Shown here: in pieces, positions 1-4,685 of the stretch
Layout: every line of letters starts with the position of its first letter
Position numbering within the stretch: position 1 is the first letter of the stretch
NCBI GenBank assembly: GCA_016935715.1
Contig: JAFGQJ010000153.1
Span: 1-6,298 of the forward strand
Source: Spirochaetales bacterium
Lineage (GTDB): Bacteria > Spirochaetota > Spirochaetia > SZUA-6 > DRHE01
DNA: 6,298 nt
Direction of reading: 5' to 3'
The notes under the pieces: model-generated
Told to the model about the DNA's origin: nothing
Databases searched by the model: none
What the model saw: the letters and a program-made list of their open reading frames with translations, nothing else
Program-made: the position numbers and the translations under genes

Positions 1-950
1 GCCCGCAGGGCGGTCTCCATGGCGATGCTGTCGGTCGGGGTGATGCCCGGGAGCTTGAGGATGGCCGTGTAGCCCACCACGATCATCGGCAGGATCACGA
101 ACCAGTACAGCGGCAGGATGCTCACCGTTCGCCGCACCGCCTGGATGGACTTGGAGCCCATCCACATGACCCAGAAGGTCGGCCAGCAGATGATCCCCAG
201 TGAGCTCACCAGCACGCTCGTGGTCCAGATCCGGTAGTTCCAGCCTCCCTCCCTGATGGTCAGGTATTGGGGTGCTTCGGTTTGGAGAGTGGCGAACAGG
301 GTTCCCATTGAGCCCCAGTAGTGCCTGACGATCAGCGTACCCGCCAGTACGGAGACGATGAGCATCAGGATCCCCTGAAAGGAGTTGGTCCAGCCGATGG
401 CCCGCAGGCCGCTCACCACGATGTAGATGCACATGACCGCGAACACCAGGGTAACTCCCGCCCAGAAGGGAATGCGGCCGCCGGAGGCGAAGTTGAGGAT
501 GTAGCCGCAGCCCATGCCCTGGGTGATCCCGTAGCCTATGCAGCCGAGTATGCCGATCACCGCGCCGATGGATCCGACCAGCTTGCTGTCGTAACGGTGA
601 CGGATCACGCCCGCCTGGGTTACGAAGTGGAATTTCTTGCCGATCTTGTACACCCTTCCCAGGAAGTAGAAGGCGATCAAGTATCCCAGGGTGAGGTAGA
701 TCGTCACGTACAGGACCGGGACGCCCTTGGAGTAAGCCCATCCGGGAGCTCCCAGGAACGTATAGGCGCTGACCGCACCAGCTCCCGTCAGGAAGAACAT
801 GACGAATACCCCGAGACCGCGGGAGGCGACCGCCCAGCCCTCCAGCTTCTTCATGGCTCCCTTTTTGGCCGCGCTCAGCCCCAGAATGAGCGCGATGGCT
901 ACGTAGGCCAGGGTGAAGGGAAGCAGGATGACCCAATAGTTCTCTCTCAT
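1..950 (-). CDS. Sodium:solute symporter (SSS) family permease, 3' end missing
   Basis: Inner-membrane secondary transporter, probably Na+-coupled; substrate unknown. The frame is open from the ATG at 950-948 to the left edge, giving 316 complete residues of a family that usually has about 450-550, so roughly two thirds is present. It starts MRENYWVILL and has hydrophobic segments near residues 6-26, 46-66, 78-98, 124-146, 162-181, 190-209, 242-262 and 278-300. The stretch GLRAIGWTNSFQGILM (181-196) matches the conserved SSS signature G-x-x-A-x-x-W-T-[DN]-x-x-Q. The start overlaps the stop of the upstream small membrane gene by 4 bp (ATGA), and only a weak GGGGGTGG lies ahead of it, so translation is probably coupled. 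It is the last visible gene of the amidohydrolase-DUF3311-permease operon, which suggests it imports that operon's substrate. SSS membership is firm; PutP- or PanF-like specificity is not decidable. Confidence 0.9.
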   Translation of the reverse strand, partial: MRENYWVILLPFTLAYVAIALILGLSAAKKGAMKKLEGWAVASRGLGVFVMFFLTGAGAVSAYTFLGAPGWAYSKGVPVLYVTIYLTLGYLIAFYFLGRVYKIGKKFHFVTQAGVIRHRYDSKLVGSIGAVIGILGCIGYGITQGMGCGYILNFASGGRIPFWAGVTLVFAVMCIYIVVSGLRAIGWTNSFQGILMLIVSVLAGTLIVRHYWGSMGTLFATLQTEAPQYLTIREGGWNYRIWTTSVLVSSLGIICWPTFWVMWMGSKSIQAVRRTVSILPLYWFVILPMIVVGYTAILKLPGITPTDSIAMETALR

Positions 951-1159
951 TTTTCCACCCCCAGCTTCACCAGGATGCTCATGAGGATCACGCAGAGCAG
1001 CACGCAGAGGTAGGTGCCCCACAGCATCGGTGGCAGCCCCAGGAACAACGGTCCAGGGCGGTCAAAGAGCAGGATTCCGGGCCAGCAGAAAAGGACGAAC
1101 ATCGCGATCATCGCGATGACGCCGAAGACGCTGGCGCCTTTTCGTTGTTTTGCAGACAT
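947..1159 (-). CDS. DUF3311-type small membrane protein, probable SSS permease partner
   Basis: A 70-residue protein with two predicted transmembrane helices (about residues 11-32 and 46-66), joined by a short loop containing FDRPGPLFLGLPPMLWG. A small two-helix protein with an L-F-G-L-P-like loop encoded directly before an SSS permease is the hallmark of the DUF3311 family. I assign it from that pattern, not from a database search. Its ATG (1159-1157) is preceded by AGGAGG at 1170-1165, a strong ribosome binding site. Its TGA (949-947) overlaps the permease ATG, so the two proteins are likely made in a fixed ratio. The role is inferred: an accessory subunit, or an assembly or stability factor for the permease. 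No catalytic residues are visible. Biochemical function in the family is not established to my knowledge. Confidence 0.82.
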   Translation of the reverse strand: MSAKQRKGASVFGVIAMIAMFVLFCWPGILLFDRPGPLFLGLPPMLWGTYLCVLLCVILMSILVKLGVEK

Positions 1160-1223
1160 TTCTCCCTCCTCAGATTGGTATTATGGGGATGACATCCCCG
1201 AACGTCCGGCGAAAGCCGGCCGC
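1160..1223 (-). promoter_or_regulatory. Intercistronic gap with two small hairpins
   Basis: The 64 bp between the amidohydrolase stop and the DUF3311 gene hold two inverted repeats. CCGGC at 1206-1210 pairs with GCCGG at 1215-1219 around a 4-nt loop. GGGGAT at 1185-1190 pairs with ATCCCC at 1194-1199 around a 3-nt loop. Neither is followed by a T-run on the minus strand, so they do not look like an intrinsic terminator. They could stabilise or process the mRNA so that enzyme and transporter are made at different levels. The ribosome binding site of the DUF3311 gene (1165-1170) lies just downstream and outside both stems. The inverted repeats are seen directly; function is a guess. Confidence 0.4.
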
Positions 1224-2837
1224 TCAATCTCGCGAATACACCTCCCGGCCATCCACGAACGTCTTTTCCACCACTATGTCATGGATTTCCTCCGGCGGCA
1301 CATCGGTCGGATCCCCGCTCAGAACGACGAAATCCGCCAGCTTCCCCGGCTCGATCGAGCCCTTGCGGTGTTCCTCGAAGGCCGCGTAGGCGCTGCCCAT
1401 CGTATAGATCCGGACGGCTTCCCGGGAGCTCACCCGCTGCTCCGGGCCGAGCACCTCCCCCCCGGAGCTCAGGCGGGTGACCATCGTACGGATCGCCAGC
1501 AGGGGATCCTGGGTGGCGCAGGGATTGTCGGAGCTGCCGCCCACCGGAATGCCGTGGTCCAGGAACGAGCGGTGGGCGAACATCATCGAGATCCGCCTGC
1601 CGTATTCCGCCATCTTTTCCCCGTGCTCGTAGATATAGGTCGAAAACGGCAGGACAACGACCCCCAGCGACTTGATGCGCCCGAGGATCTGCGGATTCAC
1701 GACGGTGCAGTGGGCGATCCGGTGCCGGTGGTCCGGGCGCGGCTGTTCCCGAAGCGCCTTTTCGTACGCGTCCAGGACCATCTGGATGGCCCGGTCCCCG
1801 TTGGCGTGGACCGCCAGCTGAAAACCGGCCCGGTGTGCCTCCATGACGATCTGCTCGGTCTCTTCGGGCGTCTTGGTGGGGATGCCGAAGTCATCGGGGC
1901 GTCCCTCGTAGGGCTCGCTCAGCCAGGCGGTGCGCCCCGCGATGGCTCCGTCCACGAAGCTCTTGATCGGGCCGAGCTTCAGCCAGTCGTTGCCGAAGCC
2001 GGTGCGCAGCCGCAGCTGCTTCAGCGGCTTCAGGTGGGAGTCCAGGACCATCATGTATACCCGCACGGTCAGGGAGCCTGATTCCAGAGCCGACTGGTAG
2101 ATGTCGATTTCCGAGGGGGTGACCAGCGCGTCCCCGACGCTGGTGATCCCCAGGCTGTTGTACTGCCTGCAGGCCAGCTCCAGGGCGATTCGCTCCTGCT
2201 CCCGGGTCAACGGAGGGATCACGGAGTCTTCCCCGCCGATTCCCGGCAGGAAGATGAAGTCCGCCTCTTCCCGGCACACCCCGGTCAACTCTCCCTGGGC
2301 GTCGCGATCGAAGGAGCCCCCTTCGGGGGACTTCGATTCCCTGCTGATGCCGGCGGCGGCGAAGGCCGGGGTGTTGACCACTCCGAGATGTCCGCTGACG
2401 TGGCGCAGGTGGATGGGGTGTTCGGTGGAAGCCTTGTCCAGGTCCCGGCGGGTGGGGTGACGCCGCTCGGCGAGCTTGGTGTCATCGTACAGGGCTCCGA
2501 GAATCCACTGTCCCTTCGGAGTCTTTCGCGCCTGCTGCTGCAGGGCGCGGATGATGTCGTCGACGGACTTGACCGTCCCCGCCGAGCAGTCCACCTGGAG
2601 GAGCTGTTTTCCAGTCAGAGACAGGAGATGGCAGTGAGCATCGATAAATCCGGGGAGCACGGTCCCGCCCCCTGCATCGAAAACCCTGGTCGAGGGACCG
2701 GCCAGCGCTTTTACATCGTCATTCGAACCAACCCGGACGAAACGCCCCGACTGCACGGCCAAAGCCTGCTCGACCGAGTCATTGGAGTCGACTGTCAGGA
2801 TATTTGCATTATGCACGACCAGATCGGCATACAGCAC
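1224..2837 (-). CDS. YtcJ-like metal-dependent amidohydrolase (Amidohydro_3 family), paralogue 1
   Basis: A 537-residue cytoplasmic hydrolase of the amidohydrolase superfamily, YtcJ/Amidohydro_3 branch, which also includes N-substituted formamide deformylases. It probably cleaves a C-N bond of an amide, N-formyl or N-acyl compound; substrate unknown. Order of signatures: N-terminal beta segment YADLVVHNANILTVD (3-17); metal motif DAHCH with H68 and H70; KSFVDGAIAGRTAW (292-305); HANGD with H344; HRIAHC with H376; SSDNP with D437; and the C-terminal GSIEPGKLADFVVL (493-506). The frame is open upstream to 3290, but I chose GTG at 2837: a strong GAGGAGGAG precedes it, and the paralogue starts at the equivalent residue. 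An ATG at 2870 is the alternative. First gene of an operon with the DUF3311 protein and SSS permease. Oddity: the usual Glu in HRIEH is Ala375 here. Family assignment is firm; reaction is inferred. Confidence 0.92.
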   Translation of the reverse strand: MLYADLVVHNANILTVDSNDSVEQALAVQSGRFVRVGSNDDVKALAGPSTRVFDAGGGTVLPGFIDAHCHLLSLTGKQLLQVDCSAGTVKSVDDIIRALQQQARKTPKGQWILGALYDDTKLAERRHPTRRDLDKASTEHPIHLRHVSGHLGVVNTPAFAAAGISRESKSPEGGSFDRDAQGELTGVCREEADFIFLPGIGGEDSVIPPLTREQERIALELACRQYNSLGITSVGDALVTPSEIDIYQSALESGSLTVRVYMMVLDSHLKPLKQLRLRTGFGNDWLKLGPIKSFVDGAIAGRTAWLSEPYEGRPDDFGIPTKTPEETEQIVMEAHRAGFQLAVHANGDRAIQMVLDAYEKALREQPRPDHRHRIAHCTVVNPQILGRIKSLGVVVLPFSTYIYEHGEKMAEYGRRISMMFAHRSFLDHGIPVGGSSDNPCATQDPLLAIRTMVTRLSSGGEVLGPEQRVSSREAVRIYTMGSAYAAFEEHRKGSIEPGKLADFVVLSGDPTDVPPEEIHDIVVEKTFVDGREVYSRD

Positions 2838-2844
2838 GGTTTCT

Positions 2845-2853
2845 CTCCTCCTC
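2845..2853 (-). promoter_or_regulatory. Ribosome binding site that fixes the GTG start at 2837
   Basis: The minus strand reads GAGGAGGAG here, ending 7 nt before GTG (2837-2835); its AGGAGG core (2852-2847) is 9 nt from it. The in-frame ATG at 2870-2868 has only AGGA as a possible site and would put this strong motif inside the coding region. Starting at GTG also aligns YADLVVHNANILT with KADLVAFNAKIFT of the divergent paralogue. Confidence 0.75.
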
Positions 2854-2875
2854 GAGTTCGATTCCCCCATTATCG

Positions 2876-2903
2876 ATCCTAACCGATCCGGGCCCGCCGG
2901 CAA
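2876..2903 (-). promoter_or_regulatory. Candidate sigma70-type promoter for the amidohydrolase-permease operon
   Basis: On the minus strand TTGCCG (2903-2898) and TAGGAT (2881-2876) are separated by 16 bp, a reasonable -35/-10 pair. Transcription would begin near 2869, which excludes the ATG at 2870 and agrees with the GTG start at 2837. It is a weak match in GC-rich DNA and was found by eye. The tandem repeats at 2910-2938 end 6 bp upstream of the -35, where an AraC-type activator would be expected to bind. Confidence 0.35.
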
Positions 2904-2909
2904 TGGAGG

Positions 2910-2938
2910 AATGTCCCTGTTTATTGGAAAAATGTCCC
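2910..2938. repeat. Tandem direct repeat with 21-bp spacing, candidate AraC-type operator
   Basis: The 8-mer AATGTCCC occurs at 2910-2917 and again at 2931-2938, exactly 21 bp apart, so both copies face the same side of the helix. A partial third element CGTCCC follows at 2945-2950. Dimeric AraC-family regulators bind direct repeats with about this spacing (araI1-araI2 is the known example). An AraC-type regulator is encoded in the same window and the repeat sits between divergent promoters. Repeat and spacing are seen; operator function and the regulator's link to it are inferred. Confidence 0.4.
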
Positions 2939-2996
2939 GATTGGCGTCCCCGGACACGGGATCCTGTTTACGGGCAGCCCCGGAGATTGGAAAATG
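2916..2996. repeat. Split direct repeat CCTGTTTA / ATTGGAAAA(A)TG in the divergent region
   Basis: CCTGTTTA occurs at 2916-2923 and 2963-2970. ATTGGAAAAATG at 2923-2934 recurs as ATTGGAAAATG at 2986-2996. In the first copy the two words are fused on a shared A; in the second they are separated by about 15 bp of GC-rich sequence. The ATTGG words start 63 bp apart, close to six helical turns. This may be a second set of regulator contacts, overlapping the plus-strand -35 region, or the remains of a duplicated element. Only the repeats are certain. Confidence 0.35.
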
Positions 2997-3013
2997 AGGT
3001 ACTGTGGTAGAAT
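2987..3013 (+). promoter_or_regulatory. Candidate extended -10 promoter for the plus-strand amidohydrolase
   Basis: TAGAAT at 3008-3013 is preceded by TG at 3005-3006 in the TGn spacing of an extended -10 element. A modest -35 match, TTGGAA (2987-2992), stands 15 bp upstream. Transcription would start near 3020, leaving a 20-nt leader that contains the ribosome binding site of the ATG at 3040. The -35 overlaps the second ATTGGAAAA repeat, so a protein bound there could compete with RNA polymerase. Found by eye. Confidence 0.45.
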
Positions 3014-3024
3014 GAAGTGAGATG

Positions 3025-3031
3025 AAGGAGG
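3025..3031 (+). promoter_or_regulatory. Ribosome binding site that fixes the start at 3040
   Basis: AAGGAGG stands 8 nt before the ATG at 3040. An in-frame ATG at 3022 would add six residues but lies upstream of this site, has no ribosome binding site of its own and is almost at the predicted transcription start. Confidence 0.75.
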
Positions 3032-3039
3032 ATGCACGA

Positions 3040-4650
3040 ATGAAAGCAGACCTGGTTGCGTTCAACGCGAAGATCTTCACCGCTTCCGGGAAGCGCGGCT
3101 GGGCGGATGCCCTGGCCGTATGGAGGAATCGCTTCGTGGCGGTGGGTGAGAGGGCCGAGATCGAGCCGCTCATAGGTCCCGGCACGGAAAAGCTCGATGC
3201 AGGCGGCAAAGTGATCATCCCCGGTCTCAATGACGGCCACTGCCACATGGCTTCGATGGGCGCGGAGCACGCGCTGCAGGTGGATTGCACGCCGGAGAAG
3301 TGCCGTTCGATAGACCAGATCGTTGCGGCCCTCGGGGAGGCTGCGGCGGATATCCCCCCCGGTGAATGGATCGTCGGATTCGGCTACGACGAGACCAAGC
3401 TGGAGGAAAAACGGCACCCCACGCGCTGGGAGCTCGATCGGGCCACGGACCGTCACCCGCTCATCATCAAATCCTTCACGTATCATTTCGGGGTGGTGAA
3501 CTCCAAAGCCCTCGAAATTGCAGGTCTGGATCGCAGCACGCCGGATCCCTCGGGCGGTGTATTCGAGCACTCTGAGGAGGGCGATCTGAACGGAGTGTGC
3601 TACGAAGAAGCCTTCTTCATGTGGCTGCCGGGTTTCAGTAAGGGAGAACCGCTCATCCCGGCGTACTCCGAACAGCAGAAGGCCGAGGGGTTGGCCCTCA
3701 TCTGCCGGGAGTTCAACCGCATGGGAATCACCAGCGTCGGCGATGCCTCCAGCGATATCCATACCCTCCAGGCCTGTCAGAACACGGACCGCCGTGGGGC
3801 TCTGACGGTCCGCATCAACATGATGATCCATGAGAGAAATTTTCCCCTGCTTCGCGACGCCGGGATCCGGACCGGTTTCGGCAACGAGCGCTACAGGGTA
3901 GGCTCGATCAAGTCCTTTGCCGACGGGGCCTGCGCAGGCCGCACCGCCTGGCTGACCACGCCCTACGGGGACAAACCGGATTACCGGGGCATTCCGGTAA
4001 AAACCCCCGAGGAGATGGAGGCGGCCGTAGAGCAGTACCACTCCGCCGGGTTCCAGATCAGCGTGCACGCCAACGGTGATGCGGCGATCATCATGGTCCT
4101 GGATGCGTATGAGAAGGCCCTGAAAGCGCATCCCCGCGACGATCATCGCCACCGCATCGAGCATTGTACCTTCGTCACCGAGGAGATCCTGCAGCGTATG
4201 AAGCGCCTGGGCGTGGCTGCGGCGCCGTTCGCCAACTACGTCGTGACCCAGGGAGACAAGCTGGACGTATACGGCGAGTGGATCCATACGATGTTTGCCC
4301 ACAGGAGCTTTCTGGATCACGGGATACACATCGGCGGATCGACGGATTTCCCGGTCGTGACCGCCAATCCCCTAGTATCCCTCCAGTCCATGGTGAGCCG
4401 CAGATACGGCGACGGCCGTGTCCTCGGGCCGGAGCAGAAGGTGTCACTGGAAGAAGCGATAACGATCTACACCCTCGGAAGCGCCTATCTCAGCTTCGAG
4501 GAACAGGAGAAGGGCTCCATCGAGGCCGGCAAGCTGGCGGATTTCGTCGTTCTGGACCGGGACCCCTTCTCCGTCCCGCCGGAGGAGATCGGGTCGATCG
4601 GCATCAGCCGAACGGTATTCGACGGAAGGACGGTATACCGCAAGGAGTAG
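3040..4650 (+). CDS. YtcJ-like metal-dependent amidohydrolase (Amidohydro_3 family), paralogue 2
   Basis: A 536-residue cytoplasmic amidohydrolase, one residue shorter than the divergent paralogue and alignable with it almost end to end. Signatures in order: KADLVAFNAKIFT (2-14); DGHCH with metal-ligand candidates H67 and H69; KSFADGACAGRTAW (291-304); HANGD with H343; HRIEH with E374 and H375; STDFP with D436; and GSIEAGKLADFVVL (492-505), the usual C-terminal beta-sandwich signature. No signal peptide or membrane segment. It keeps the standard HRIEH motif, whereas the paralogue has HRIAH, so the two probably differ in substrate or efficiency. It is the only gene visible in its transcript. 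Its end is 35 bp from the convergent regulator gene. Family is firm; the reaction (hydrolysis of an amide, N-formyl or N-acyl compound) is inferred from the family and the substrate is unknown. Confidence 0.93.
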   Translation: MKADLVAFNAKIFTASGKRGWADALAVWRNRFVAVGERAEIEPLIGPGTEKLDAGGKVIIPGLNDGHCHMASMGAEHALQVDCTPEKCRSIDQIVAALGEAAADIPPGEWIVGFGYDETKLEEKRHPTRWELDRATDRHPLIIKSFTYHFGVVNSKALEIAGLDRSTPDPSGGVFEHSEEGDLNGVCYEEAFFMWLPGFSKGEPLIPAYSEQQKAEGLALICREFNRMGITSVGDASSDIHTLQACQNTDRRGALTVRINMMIHERNFPLLRDAGIRTGFGNERYRVGSIKSFADGACAGRTAWLTTPYGDKPDYRGIPVKTPEEMEAAVEQYHSAGFQISVHANGDAAIIMVLDAYEKALKAHPRDDHRHRIEHCTFVTEEILQRMKRLGVAAAPFANYVVTQGDKLDVYGEWIHTMFAHRSFLDHGIHIGGSTDFPVVTANPLVSLQSMVSRRYGDGRVLGPEQKVSLEEAITIYTLGSAYLSFEEQEKGSIEAGKLADFVVLDRDPFSVPPEEIGSIGISRTVFDGRTVYRKE

Positions 4651-4667
4651 CTTTCCGGCCGCGGCGG

Positions 4668-4682
4668 CCCGGTTCGACCGGG
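4668..4682. terminator. Short GC hairpin between convergent genes
   Basis: CCCGGT (4668-4673) pairs with ACCGGG (4677-4682) around a TCG loop. It lies in the 35-bp gap between the stops of the plus-strand amidohydrolase and the minus-strand regulator, where a bidirectional terminator would sit. No T-run follows on either strand and the stem has only 6 bp, so intrinsic termination would be weak. Confidence 0.3.
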
Positions 4683-4685
4683 ATC

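Noticed and set aside
321..2081. Two long plus-strand open frames (321-1013 and 1014-2081) opposite the permease and the first amidohydrolase.
   Set aside because: No family motifs, and charged low-complexity composition where the minus strand encodes clear transmembrane helices and metal motifs.
2838..3039. Possible sigma54 (-24/-12) promoter in the divergent region, considered because catabolic operons often use it.
   Set aside because: No TGGCAC-N5-TTGC-like pair is present on either strand, and the regulator lacks the AAA+ domain of a sigma54 activator.
2968..4329. A 453-codon minus-strand open frame opposite the plus-strand amidohydrolase.
   Set aside because: Antisense shadow: its sequence shows no recognisable motif, while the plus strand carries every amidohydrolase signature.
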